This document shows, piece after piece, positions 34,985 to 43,516 of a stretch of 64,000 bases of DNA. Position 1 is the stretch's first letter; the number at the start of each line of letters is the position of its first letter. The stretch covers positions 2,480,001-2,544,000 of the forward strand of contig NZ_CP031933.2 in the NCBI RefSeq assembly GCF_003606365.2, given 5' to 3'. The notes beneath the pieces were generated by a model that was not told the origin of the DNA, made no database searches, and saw nothing but the letters and a program-made list of their open reading frames with translations. The stretch is from Companilactobacillus zhachilii (lineage in GTDB: Bacteria > Bacillota > Bacilli > Lactobacillales > Lactobacillaceae). The position numbers and the translations under genes are program-made.

Positions 34985-36298
34985 TTACTCTTCCTCCGCA
35001 CTTTCATTTGTCCATTCATCATAAGCTTTCCAATGACCATCGATCTTCACATAATAAGTTGGTTTCAAATCAACAACCTTCTCATTATCAGCTTCCGCTT
35101 CCCATTGGTAGCCAATCTCGATATTTTGGACATCATTTGGTGAATATCCTGCCCGCTGCAATCCTTTGAAAATTGCATTAGTTGATTTAAGCGTAGTTGC
35201 TGCTGAATTGGATGGCACTGGAACTTCTAGAACCTTGTTTAAGAAATGTTCACTACTTCCTTTACGACTAAATTTAATCCGAATGGAACCAAACTGACTC
35301 TTCTTAAAAATTGGAAAGCCTTCAACGTATTCTCTAAAGACTAAATCTTTATCATCCCAATTAGCACTATAAAGTCGCAAGTTGGAAATAGAATTTTGCA
35401 AGTTAGTAACTTTTTGATAACCACGTTGTAAGAACGCCAATTGATTCTTTGGAACTGAGGTATCGGTATAATCCTCAAATGTCAGTTCATCAGTATTATG
35501 ATCTGAAATCAAACGCTTCGACTCACCGGAATTATAAGTATAAACGCCATTATCTTCAGATGTGACTAAGCCATTTGTATTGGAGTCAAACAAAGCTGTC
35601 GTATATTCGCCATCCTTTTTCCCACTAATAACATATGAATAACTCTTGAGCTTGATGGGATCAACGTACGATGTAAAGACACCATGCTTCATAATATCTA
35701 AGCGAACCTTCAGATTAATGTTAGCTTTTTTAACTAATTTCATAATTGGTACAGACGAGGCATTTTTTAACTTAGCTTTATAAACGGTATAGTTATTGTC
35801 GTTTGCCAAGTAAATATGGGGATCTTTCTTATCTTTGAGGTTAACCAAAATACGGTTAAATTGATTATTCTTATCATTCTTCAGACTATCATTATTCAAT
35901 AAATAGCCAAAAGTATTAATCGTAATCCCAGTTGGATAAATCATCTGCAAAGTATTTTTTTCTTGAATGATTTTTTGATAGTAAGCCCCATTCTTTTTGG
36001 AAATTTGCTTGGGTTCACTAATTTTCCAATCTTGCATCACTTTTTGAATACTCAAAGAAATGTTTTCATTACTGTTATAAATTAAATGTTGATCTGTTTC
36101 ATCATGCCAAATAACTGAGGTTGGACTAATGACTTGATTCATTGGTATCTCATTTTTATTCGATTCCGCTGATGTAACATCAATATTGCGGCCTCGCTGA
36201 TATCGCGCCGTATTTGTCCAAATAAAGAAGGATAGGACAATACTGGTGATTACAGCTACGACCAAAAATAACTGGACGATCAATCGACTAAACTTCAT
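34985..36298 (-). CDS. walH: WalH (YycH), regulator of WalK
   Basis: 437-aa membrane-anchored partner of WalI and WalK. One N-terminal membrane helix (residues 6-29, LIVQLFLVVAVITSIVLSFFIW) and a large extracytoplasmic YycH domain. A frame opens at 36406 inside walK, but AGGAGGAGAATGGG before ATG 36298 fixes the start, which overlaps the end of walK by 11 bp, suggesting coupled translation. Sequence conservation is low, so the call rests on context and topology. Confidence 0.9.
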   Translation of the reverse strand: MKFSRLIVQLFLVVAVITSIVLSFFIWTNTARYQRGRNIDVTSAESNKNEIPMNQVISPTSVIWHDETDQHLIYNSNENISLSIQKVMQDWKISEPKQISKKNGAYYQKIIQEKNTLQMIYPTGITINTFGYLLNNDSLKNDKNNQFNRILVNLKDKKDPHIYLANDNNYTVYKAKLKNASSVPIMKLVKKANINLKVRLDIMKHGVFTSYVDPIKLKSYSYVISGKKDGEYTTALFDSNTNGLVTSEDNGVYTYNSGESKRLISDHNTDELTFEDYTDTSVPKNQLAFLQRGYQKVTNLQNSISNLRLYSANWDDKDLVFREYVEGFPIFKKSQFGSIRIKFSRKGSSEHFLNKVLEVPVPSNSAATTLKSTNAIFKGLQRAGYSPNDVQNIEIGYQWEAEADNEKVVDLKPTYYVKIDGHWKAYDEWTNESAEEE

Positions 36299-38183
36299 CC
36301 CATTCTCCTCCTGTTTCGTTAGGATCAAATGGTAAGGAAATGTAGAATGTTGATCCCTTACCTTCAGCACTGTTGACCCAGATTCTACCTTTATGTTGTT
36401 CCACAATTTCCTTGGAAATAGATAGACCTAGTCCAGTACCACCTTGTTTTCTTGAACGTGCCTTATCTACACGATAGAAACGTTCAAAGACCTTCTTGAT
36501 ATCCTTACGAGGAATACCAAGACCTTCATCAGAGATGCTGACAATGATGTGCTTGTTAGTCTCCAACAAACGACAAGTAATAACACCACCATCTGGTGAA
36601 TACTTGATAGCATTGTTCATAATATTATCGATCACTTGAGTCATCTTATCAGTATCAATTTCGACCCAAAGATCTTTGCTGGTGAAAATCCGCTTGATAC
36701 GATAATTTTTGACAACTTTCGTATCGTCTTCTTTTGCATCAGCTTTTTCTTTTTTCAACATCATATCAAAACGATCCAAAATATAGGAGAAGAATTCATT
36801 AAAGTTAACTAATTCCTTGTCCAACTTCGAACGTCCTTGATCCATTCGTGACAAACTCAATAAATCTTGAATCATTCGAATCATCCGGTCAGTTTCCTCT
36901 GCAGTTACACCTAAGAACTGTGGTGCCAGTTTTTGATCCTTCCAAGCACCATTGTTCAAAGCATCAATATAGCTACTTATACTTGTCAAAGGCGTTCTCA
37001 ACTCGTGTGAAACATTGGAAACAAATTGACGACGTTCACTATCGATTTTTTGTTGTTCAGTGACATCATGTAGAACACAAACCATACCACTAATGAAGCC
37101 ACTATTTCTTTGAATCAACGAGAAATCAGCATTTAAAATCAACGAATTATCGTCAACTTCATCGTAATCATCGCTATTATCACTAGTTTCAATCACCATT
37201 GGATCAGGACTTTCCAACAAATCATCAAAACTAGTCCGGTCCTTAATGCCCAAAACATCCACTAATGGTTGTCCAATCGCTTCATCTTCATCTTTTTCCA
37301 AAAACTCTTGGGCCATTTCATTAATAACTGTAATATTACCCAAACGATTTGTCGCAATAACACCATCAGACATTTGTGTCAAAACACTATCCAACCGTCG
37401 TCGTTCAGACTCCGAGTTTTCCGTCGCTTCTTCAACTTTGACTGACAAATCATTAACTGCCATTGCCAATTGTCCTAATTCATCCGGAGAATAGACACGA
37501 ACTTGTCCAGAGTAATCTCCTTCAGCCATTCTGACAGCTTGCTGTTTCATTTCATCAATTGGACGAGTGATTGCTCGGGAAATGAAAATAGCAATAATAC
37601 CACCCAAGAGTCCGGCAACTAGTGAAGCTGTTAGGAAAATCAAAATAATATTATTGATTCCCGTATAAACTGATTCCATACTTGCACGGACATAAATAGC
37701 ACCCACGACGGTACTATTATCAGGCGACATAACTGGCAAAATCGACTCATACGAACTACCCTTATCTTTTTCATAGTAGATTTGGGTAATTTTTTTATCA
37801 TTACGAATACTTTGTTTGATATTATCTTTCAAAGTCTGTGTACCGACAATATTTGTCCCATCAGAATCCTTGGCCCCGACAATGATTCCACTTCGATCTA
37901 CTACTTGTACGTCAGTAATATCGGTGCTGACACGAGAGTAATCCTGAATCGCATTTCCGATATTTTCACGGGTATGTTGATCGTTATCCGTTAAATTTTC
38001 TGAAATTTGATTGAGAGTATACGCAGGCACCTGCACAGAAGTTTCAAAACTTGCTACATTTTGATCCTCTAACTGACGCACAAAATAGGCCCCAATGATT
38101 TCAATTGTGACGATTAAAATTAAAATAAATGATAATCCGATTTTGAAGTTAATCGAATGTAAAAAAACAAACCTATTTTTCAA
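36288..38183 (-). CDS. walK: Essential cell-wall sensor histidine kinase WalK
   Basis: Membrane kinase for wall metabolism. 631 aa from TTG 38183, preceded by AGGTGG; the open frame continues to 38411, but only through repeat A7, so that extension is rejected. Order: TM1 17-36, extracytoplasmic PDC-like sensor 37-177, TM2 178-201, HAMP 202-254, PAS about 262-375, HisKA with phospho-acceptor His393 in SNVSHELRTPL, HATPase about 500-625 with NAIKYSPDGG and DEGLGIP. It is separated from walR by 756 bp containing A7, A8 and a terminator; a TATAAT (minus strand, 38218-38223) 35 bp upstream may be its own promoter. Confidence 0.95.
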   Translation of the reverse strand: MKNRFVFLHSINFKIGLSFILILIVTIEIIGAYFVRQLEDQNVASFETSVQVPAYTLNQISENLTDNDQHTRENIGNAIQDYSRVSTDITDVQVVDRSGIIVGAKDSDGTNIVGTQTLKDNIKQSIRNDKKITQIYYEKDKGSSYESILPVMSPDNSTVVGAIYVRASMESVYTGINNIILIFLTASLVAGLLGGIIAIFISRAITRPIDEMKQQAVRMAEGDYSGQVRVYSPDELGQLAMAVNDLSVKVEEATENSESERRRLDSVLTQMSDGVIATNRLGNITVINEMAQEFLEKDEDEAIGQPLVDVLGIKDRTSFDDLLESPDPMVIETSDNSDDYDEVDDNSLILNADFSLIQRNSGFISGMVCVLHDVTEQQKIDSERRQFVSNVSHELRTPLTSISSYIDALNNGAWKDQKLAPQFLGVTAEETDRMIRMIQDLLSLSRMDQGRSKLDKELVNFNEFFSYILDRFDMMLKKEKADAKEDDTKVVKNYRIKRIFTSKDLWVEIDTDKMTQVIDNIMNNAIKYSPDGGVITCRLLETNKHIIVSISDEGLGIPRKDIKKVFERFYRVDKARSRKQGGTGLGLSISKEIVEQHKGRIWVNSAEGKGSTFYISLPFDPNETGGEWDEV

Positions 38184-38217
38184 AATATTTCCACCTAAAT
38201 TGTACAGACTTAGTTTT

Positions 38218-38223
38218 ATTATA
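38218..38223 (-). promoter_or_regulatory. Candidate -10 box of a walK-specific promoter
   Basis: TATAAT on the minus strand between repeat A7 and the walK ribosome site. The -35 region is a poor T-rich match, so this is tentative. Confidence 0.4.
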
Positions 38224-38266
38224 CAGCTATGGAGAAAACAAAAAAACTTACAAGCATGTGTAAATA

Positions 38267-38447
38267 TGCCGTCTCCGGAGCTGGGAAAGATTAACTGGCT
38301 GTGCGGACCGGCCTGAGCCAAGGTTTCAGGCCTCGGTTTTAAGCCTTGCAAGCAAGTCTTAAAACACGCCCGGTGGTGTAAGGCCGAGAAAAACACTCGA
38401 CCTAACGCCACTTTTGCCTGTTAATCTTTCCCAGCTCTTCCGACTAG
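38267..38447 (-). repeat. Family A repeat, copy A7 (full, reverse, second subclass)
   Basis: Outer stem GAGCTGGGAAAGATTAAC / GTTAATCTTTCCCAGCTC. It has CCGGGCGTGTTTTAAG in place of CGGGACGA, marking a subclass shared with A15 and A17. Hairpin I is broken by an AGAAAAACACT insertion. Confidence 0.85.
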
Positions 38448-38670
38448 TAATTTTCTTTTTATTAATAAAGCAACAATACAAATTAATTAAATCCCTAAAA
38501 TAGAATCATTCATGTTATATACATTTAAGACTACACAAGTAATTAAAGGTTGAAAGATTCAAATTATAAATTTATAACCAATTCTTTAGACAACACTAAA
38601 GCAAAAAGTAACAAAATTTACATTATAATGCTCCAGTTGCATAACTAGTTATCCCTAAACAAAGAATACA

Positions 38671-38851
38671 CTAGTCGGAAGGAACAAGAATTTAGGTCGC
38701 TGTGAAGGTGGCGTTGGTGCTTTAGCACCTACACCACGGGACGAGCTTTGAAACTCGCGGTTTTTGCGAGGTTCAAAGTCGAGATTCGAGACCGCTTTTT
38801 GGCTCGAATCGGTCCCCATAGCTACCTAAATTCTTGTTTCTGGAGACGGCA
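38671..38851 (+). repeat. Family A repeat, copy A8 (full, forward)
   Basis: CTAGTCGGAAGGAACAAG start, hairpin I GTTGGTGC/GCACCTAC, hairpin III GATTCGAG/CTCGAATC, ends TGGAGACGGCA. The 220 bp between A7 and A8 is AT-rich and empty. Confidence 0.88.
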
Positions 38852-38873
38852 CATTATCTTTCATTCTTCAGAG

Positions 38874-38909
38874 AAAAAGAGCTCTCAGCGGTGGCTGAGA
38901 GCTCTTTTT
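38874..38909. terminator. Bidirectional terminator after walR
   Basis: AAAAAGAGCTCTCAGC and its complement (38874-38889 / 38894-38909), loop GGTG. It should end the walR transcript before walK. Confidence 0.88.
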
Positions 38910-38939
38910 AATTTATCTTCAATGATGAATAACTCTAAA

Positions 38940-39641
38940 CTACTCGCCGTCTGGATCTCTTAGATAATAGCCAACACCACGTCGTGTCATTAGCCATTCT
39001 GGTTGACTAGGATTATTTTCGATTTTTTCACGTAATCGTCTGACTGTAACGTCAACTGTTCTTACGTCACCAAAATAATCGTAGCCCCAAACTGTTTGAA
39101 GCAAGTGTTCACGTTTCATTACTTGTCCGATGTGTTGTGCCAAATAGTGCAACAATTCGAACTCACGATGAGTTAATTCAATTTCCTTACCATTCTTTGT
39201 AACTGTATATGCATCGGGGAGAATGGTTAAATCACCAATTTTAATTTCACTAGTTTTAGTGTCCTCACTATGTGCATGTGTTTGCGTTCTTAAACGAGCT
39301 TTAACACGAGCCACTAATTCTCGGTTTGAGAATGGCTTAGTGACATAATCATCTGCCCCAAGTTCTAGGCCAATAACCTTATCAATTTCGGTATCTTTAG
39401 CCGTTAACATAATAATTGGAGTATCTTTAGTTTTTCTGATAGTTCTCGCTACTTCAAGACCGTCAATAACCGGAAGCATTAAATCAAGTAAAATTAAGTC
39501 TGGATCATCCTCATCCACTTTATCTAAAGCTTCTTGTCCATCAAAAGCAGTTATGACTTCGTAGCCTTCATTTTCCAAATTATATTTAACAATATCGGAA
39601 ATTGGTTTTTCATCATCTACTACTAGAATTTTTTTAGCCAT
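38940..39641 (-). CDS. walR: Essential response regulator WalR
   Basis: OmpR-class response regulator controlling cell-wall hydrolase genes, partner of WalK. 233 aa from ATG 39641, preceded by AAGGAG; the frame is open to 39803 but without signals. Receiver domain 1-120 with DD at 9-10, phospho-acceptor Asp53 (LLDLMLP) and Lys in VTKPF. The winged-helix output domain runs from about 130 ([28 protein letters not shown]). It is the most conserved gene of the block. Divergent from tRNA-Lys. Confidence 0.97.
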   Translation of the reverse strand: MAKKILVVDDEKPISDIVKYNLENEGYEVITAFDGQEALDKVDEDDPDLILLDLMLPVIDGLEVARTIRKTKDTPIIMLTAKDTEIDKVIGLELGADDYVTKPFSNRELVARVKARLRTQTHAHSEDTKTSEIKIGDLTILPDAYTVTKNGKEIELTHREFELLHYLAQHIGQVMKREHLLQTVWGYDYFGDVRTVDVTVRRLREKIENNPSQPEWLMTRRGVGYYLRDPDGE

Positions 39642-39744
39642 ATAATTTATCTCCTTGACGTGAATATTATACAAGTTATTAGTTATTAAAACAAAACCAC
39701 CATAAATTGAGCTTAACTTTTTTTTATTTTTTTTAAAAAAAAGC

Positions 39745-39774
39745 TTGTCATAAATTTGGAGCTTATGGTATGAT
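39745..39774 (+). promoter_or_regulatory. Promoter of tRNA-Lys
   Basis: TTGTCA (39745-39750), 18-bp spacer, TATGAT (39769-39774), 45 bp before the mature 5' end. Confidence 0.65.
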
Positions 39775-39819
39775 ATATCTCGTTGGTTGAGAGAGATAAG
39801 CAATCAACGCAAGACACAT

Positions 39820-39892
39820 GGGTGGTTAGCTCAGCTGGCAGAGCAACGGACTCTTAATCCGTGGGTCCGGGGTTCGATCCCCCGACCACCCA
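39820..39892 (+). tRNA. tRNA-Lys (anticodon CTT)
   Basis: 73-nt cloverleaf: acceptor GGGTGGT/ACCACCC plus discriminator A, D arm GCTC/GAGC, anticodon stem ACGGA/TCCGT around CTCTTAA (anticodon CTT, reads AAG), T arm CGGGG-TTCGATC-CCCCG. No encoded CCA. Confidence 0.97.
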
Positions 39893-39913
39893 TAAATGCG
39901 ATTCTCGCTTAAG

Positions 39914-39945
39914 CCGATTATGATGAAAATCATGATCGGTTTTTT
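39914..39945 (+). terminator. Terminator of tRNA-Lys
   Basis: CCGATTATGAT / ATCATGATCGG stem with a GAAA loop and a T run. Confidence 0.85.
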
Positions 39946-40186
39946 AGTGTTTTTATTTAATCTAATTTAACAACTAGCTTATCACAAATATATTTTACTG
40001 CTAGGGGTGGCAAAGACTATCAGTCATAAGATTGGTAGTCTTCTTTATTTGCAGACAACTATACTAACATCATTGGATTGTTAAAGACAACTATTTGAAT
40101 CTTCAAAACTTTAGTTATCAAGCTCGAAAATAGCGACGGTATTAACTTATGAGTTCTTTCTCAATTTTGGTTATAAAATCGAATAT

Positions 40187-40237
40187 AAAAGGCTAGATAT
40201 GTTTTTTGTACAATCCAGAAAAAGTATCTAGCCTTTT
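40187..40237. terminator. Family C hairpin, copy C2
   Basis: AAAAGGCTAGATA / TATCTAGCCTTTT arms with an AATCCAGAAAAA loop side, related to C1 and C3. No gene lies within 300 bp on the plus strand, so it may be a relic. The stretch 39946-40186 otherwise holds only a weak hairpin AAGACTA/TAGTCTT (40013-40042). Confidence 0.6.
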
Positions 40238-40314
40238 ACTCATATTCAATTTCAAATAATGTGTAACCTTTTATCGAATCAATTAGTTATACCGTATAAA
40301 AAACAACGAATATA

Positions 40315-40491
40315 TTAGTCTCTGGGTGCAAGAAATGTTGGCAGCAGTGGAGGTGGCGTTAGCACTTTAGTGCTTACACCACGGGACGAGTTTTGAAATT
40401 CGCGTACTTTGCGAAGTTCAAAATCGAGACGAAAGACCTTGGCTTTCGTCGGTCCCCACAGCGCCAACATTTCTTGCACCCAGAGACGGCA
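40315..40491 (+). repeat. Family A repeat, copy A9 (full, forward)
   Basis: Outer stem CTGGGTGCAAGAAATGTTGG / CCAACATTTCTTGCACCCAG. Hairpin III GACGAAAG/CTTTCGTC. Preceded by the extended left flank AACAACGAATATATTAG. Confidence 0.88.
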
Positions 40492-40542
40492 ACTAACCAA
40501 ATTTAAGAAAGAACCAACTTTTTTTTATGTACTTATCAGAAC

Positions 40543-40589
40543 ATAAAAAAAGTAGACCGTTGATTACTTTGACAAGTTAATCGATCTAC
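40543..40589 (-). terminator. Terminator downstream of the formyl-THF cyclo-ligase gene
   Basis: GTAGATCGATTAACTT / AAGTAATCAACGGTCTAC (minus strand, one-base irregularities), then seven T. Confidence 0.75.
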
Positions 40590-40698
40590 TAACATTTAAA
40601 TTTATTTAATCTATCGTTTTAAATAGGCTATCTGGGAGATGTTTTGCATCCCTCTTTTTGTTGTCCAAGAGTAACTAAAGTGCCTTAAAAATAGCTCT

Positions 40699-41241
40699 CT
40701 AATCCACTAAAATCAAACGTTGAATCTTAATATCATGTTCTTTAATTTCCCAATCAGCACTTTCAAAATGCATTGTTGATGGGACTAATGCAACTGTTTT
40801 GCCAGAATATTTAGCTAAAAAGCGGTCATAATAACCACCACCAAAACCTACGCGGTAATTAGAATCTTCAGCAAATGCTAATCCCGGAACAATCACTAAA
40901 TCAGGTTCCTGATTAACTAAATTTTCATCATAAACGGGTTCGGGAATTCCAAAATCACTGCGTACCAAATCTTCACTACTAGTAAATGGTAGAAAAGCCA
41001 TTTGGCGATGTGGCATTGTCTTTGGCAAATAAACTTGTTTTCCCTCTGCTTGAGCAGCCTCAATAATTGGAGTTGTTGGAACTTCGAATGGTGCGCTAAC
41101 TGTAGTAGCAATAGTCTTAGCATTTTTCCATTCTGGAGTTTCTTGCAACTTTTTGAGTAATTCTACCCCTTCAGTACGTGTCTTTAATTGATTCTTTTGT
41201 AATTGTTTAATTTGTTGTTTACGTAAATCTTTTTTATCGAT
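40699..41241 (-). CDS. 5-formyltetrahydrofolate cyclo-ligase, apparent ATC start
   Basis: Converts 5-formyl-THF and ATP to 5,10-methenyl-THF. The C-terminal family motif FAEDSNYRVGFGGGYYDRFL is intact, with MAFLPF and FGIPEP upstream. Start problem: the only ribosome site, GGAGGG, is followed 7 bp later by ATC-GAT-AAA-AAA, and the family normally begins M-D-K-K-xLR here, giving 180 aa, the usual size. ATG 41271 and TTG 41256 are in frame upstream but lack a ribosome site or overlap it. I list the ATC start as best supported; a non-AUG start like that of infC is inference. Confidence 0.88.
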   Translation of the reverse strand: MDKKDLRKQQIKQLQKNQLKTRTEGVELLKKLQETPEWKNAKTIATTVSAPFEVPTTPIIEAAQAEGKQVYLPKTMPHRQMAFLPFTSSEDLVRSDFGIPEPVYDENLVNQEPDLVIVPGLAFAEDSNYRVGFGGGYYDRFLAKYSGKTVALVPSTMHFESADWEIKEHDIKIQRLILVD

Positions 41242-41344
41242 AAGCTCACCCTCCAAGCCATTATTTAACATTAATAGTTTACAGTTAATCATCAGCAACT
41301 TAAAACTGATATGCTTAATTAAAATATTTTTTGCGAGGTCAAAA

Positions 41345-41626
41345 ATGAAAACTTACAAGTTTACAGCCCAAATTAAAGCCTCTGAAGTTGGCAAAGGCGG
41401 TGCTTTCGTTGAATTTCCTTATGATATTAAACAAGAATTCGGCAAGGGACGAGTCAAAGTTCACGCTACTTTTGACGGCATTCCTTATGACGGTTCAATC
41501 GTTAACATGGGTGTAAAACATACTGATGGCAGCATTTGTTATATTTTAGGAATTCTCAAATCAATTCGCCAAGAGTTAAAGAAAAATATCGGTGACACTG
41601 TTGAAGTTACTATTACTGAACGTTAA
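41345..41626 (+). CDS. DUF1905-domain protein
   Basis: 93-aa single-domain protein: YKFTAQIKASEVGKGGAFVEFPYDI and GRVKVHATFDGIPYDGSIVNMG are the DUF1905 pattern, ending GDTVEVTITER. Small beta-barrel, function unknown. GAGGT precedes the ATG. It is divergent from the cyclo-ligase gene and converges on the MarR gene, whose stop lies 10 bp past its own. Confidence 0.85.
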   Translation: MKTYKFTAQIKASEVGKGGAFVEFPYDIKQEFGKGRVKVHATFDGIPYDGSIVNMGVKHTDGSICYILGILKSIRQELKKNIGDTVEVTITER

Positions 41627-41636
41627 AGAGGTATTT

Positions 41637-42074
41637 TTACTTTTCAAAGTTGTTTAAAGTCGCTGCTAAATGTTTCAAGTTAACGAGTAATGATTGTTTT
41701 TCAGCGTCAGTCCAGCTAGTCAGGGCCATACTGATATTGTTGACTCTCGTTGCATCTAAAATTTGTTTTAATTGTTCACCCGATTTCGACAATTGAATCG
41801 AACGAATTCGAGCATCTACTTCAGCATCTTTAGTTGTAACTAACCCTTTTTGTTCCAACTTATCAATTTGACGACTAACGCTGGAATGGCTTTTACCTAA
41901 GATATTGGCTAGGTCGCTAACATTGGTTGGTTGCATTCGACCAATGGTTACAAATAATTGAAAAGAAGTTGTTTCCAAATTCACTCCAGCGTCTTTAATG
42001 AAGGCTTTGTCTCGATCAGTCCGATTAAAGAACGAAACAATCGTTACTAAAGCTTGGATTAACTCGTTCTCCAT
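41637..42074 (-). CDS. MarR-family regulator
   Basis: 145-aa winged-helix repressor: VSDLANILGKSHSSVSRQIDKLEQKGLV is the DNA-recognition region near residues 55-82, with DARIRSIQLSKSG forming the wing. ATG 42074 overlaps the stop codon of the upstream oxidoreductase (TAATG), so translation is coupled; a longer frame to 42119 is discarded. It probably represses its own operon through two related operators at 43069 and 43104. No conserved sensing Cys is seen. Confidence 0.88.
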   Translation of the reverse strand: MENELIQALVTIVSFFNRTDRDKAFIKDAGVNLETTSFQLFVTIGRMQPTNVSDLANILGKSHSSVSRQIDKLEQKGLVTTKDAEVDARIRSIQLSKSGEQLKQILDATRVNNISMALTSWTDAEKQSLLVNLKHLAATLNNFEK

Positions 42075-43027
42075 TATTTCACCGTTACGACCGCACGTGG
42101 TGATAGCGGTGCCTTCCATGCTTTTTCAATTTCTGATAGCGAAAAGTTATTCGTTTTCATTTGGATATTTTTCTTGGCTGCCCATTGAAAGACACCATCG
42201 ATAGCTGACATTAAATCAGACATCGTTGCACTTTTGACACCACTACCCAAAATTTCAATAGCTGAAGAACGCAAGACCGCAGATGGTAAAGCAATATCAG
42301 CTTGACCTGCCGAAGCCCCGATACTAACAAAGCGTGTTACATTATGGCCACCAAAATTTGCAACTGCTGTCATGATTGCCAACGCACTATCGCCCCACAA
42401 ATAATCGAGGACCACATCAACTCCAGCTTCAAATGTATCAGCTAGATTGGAAGTAAATTGATTAGCCCCATCGGTCGCTGTCATATCAAAAGCAATAGCT
42501 TTATCAGCGCCCAATTTACTCAACTTTTCAGCATTACGACCAGTCACAATAACCTTCTTAGCACCTAAGTGATAGGCAATTTTAACTGCCAAACTACCCG
42601 CGGTTCCTGTCGCCCCATTAATCAAAACCGTTTGTCCAGCTTCAAAATGAGCCCGACTAACTAGAGCAGCCCATGATGACATCCCCGGATTAGCAATAGC
42701 TGCCGCCGTGACATCATCAATCCCATCAGGCAAAGGTATGATTAACTTTTGATTAACCAAAGTCTTTTCCGCCAACGTTCCATAAGGAGCATTAGTTGCT
42801 AAAAAATAAACTCGCTTTCCATTAACAGTTCCAACACCATCAGTCCCAGCAACATTTGGAAAAATTTGACTAGCCGAATAATGCCGCCCCATAGCACGCA
42901 TCTTAGTCAGATTACTTAAAGCCGATGCGGTGACATCAACAATAACATTCCCTTCACTTTCCTTAGGAGCTTCAAAATCACCATAAACTGGTTCAATTCC
43001 TCGTTGTTCTACAATCGCTGCTTTCAT
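42074..43027 (-). CDS. Zinc-free MDR quinone/alkenal reductase
   Basis: 317-aa medium-chain reductase lacking zinc ligands, of the quinone-oxidoreductase-like group. N-terminal GroES domain (VDVTASALSNLTKMRAMG, FPNVAGTDGVG), then the Rossmann domain with NGATGTAGSLAVKIA. It uses NADPH to reduce quinones or enals in the cytoplasm. AGAGG lies 11 bp before the ATG. It is the first gene of a two-gene unit with the MarR regulator; the pairing suggests induction by the electrophile it removes. Confidence 0.88.
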   Translation of the reverse strand: MKAAIVEQRGIEPVYGDFEAPKESEGNVIVDVTASALSNLTKMRAMGRHYSASQIFPNVAGTDGVGTVNGKRVYFLATNAPYGTLAEKTLVNQKLIIPLPDGIDDVTAAAIANPGMSSWAALVSRAHFEAGQTVLINGATGTAGSLAVKIAYHLGAKKVIVTGRNAEKLSKLGADKAIAFDMTATDGANQFTSNLADTFEAGVDVVLDYLWGDSALAIMTAVANFGGHNVTRFVSIGASAGQADIALPSAVLRSSAIEILGSGVKSATMSDLMSAIDGVFQWAAKKNIQMKTNNFSLSEIEKAWKAPLSPRAVVTVK

Positions 43028-43068
43028 ATAATAATTACCTCTTTTTTAAAATTCATTTTTTTAATTTG

Positions 43069-43120
43069 TTATGTGCATTTTGCACCTTTCCAAATTAGCA
43101 CCATTATGTGCATAATGCAA
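43069..43120 (-). promoter_or_regulatory. Promoter and paired operators of the reductase-marR unit
   Basis: Two copies of a dyad: TTATGTGCATTTTGCAC (43069-43085) and TTATGTGCATAATGCAA (43104-43120). On the minus strand TTGCAT-17-TAATTT overlaps the distal copy. The spacing fits dimeric MarR binding. Confidence 0.65.
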
Positions 43121-43152
43121 CTAATTTTTCATAGGAATTTAAAAAGTACACA

Positions 43153-43260
43153 GGGCGTGGCAAAATACCCTCATTTTTCGAACATTAAAGCAAATGACTC
43201 CAGTAATCCGATTTTGGATTGCTGGAGTCATTTATTTTAAGGGAATAAATCATATTTCAT
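43153..43260 (+). repeat. Family B repeat, copy B6 (partial, forward)
   Basis: Inner arms AAATGACTCCAGTAATCC / GGATTGCTGGAGTCATTT; the outer arms are degraded (GGCAAAAT) and the tail is lost. Confidence 0.7.
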
Positions 43261-43335
43261 ATCCGATACCCCTAGCTATCAATGACATAGTAATACTTAA
43301 AATTATTCACTATTAACCCAAAAACAAAAAATAAA

Positions 43336-43513
43336 CTAGCCGGAAAGAGCAAGAAATTTTGGTCGCTGTGAAGGTGGCGTTATGGCTTTAGCCATTACAC
43401 CACGGGACGACTTTTGAAACTCACGGTCTATGTGAGGTTCAAAATCGAGGTTGGAGACCTTGGCTCCAACCGGTCCCCATAGCGACCAAAATTTCTTGCT
43501 CTTGTAGGCGGCA
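43336..43513 (+). repeat. Family A repeat, copy A10 (full, forward)
   Basis: Hairpin I GTTATGGC/GCCATTAC, hairpin III GTTGGAG/CTCCAAC. It ends GTAGGCGGCA 4 bp from the stop codon of the converging SLAP gene. Confidence 0.88.
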
Positions 43514-43516
43514 ATA

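Noticed and set aside
38184..38411. N-terminal extension of WalK by 76 residues
   Set aside because: It translates repeat A7; a proper ribosome site precedes TTG 38183, and the resulting start matches normal WalK topology.
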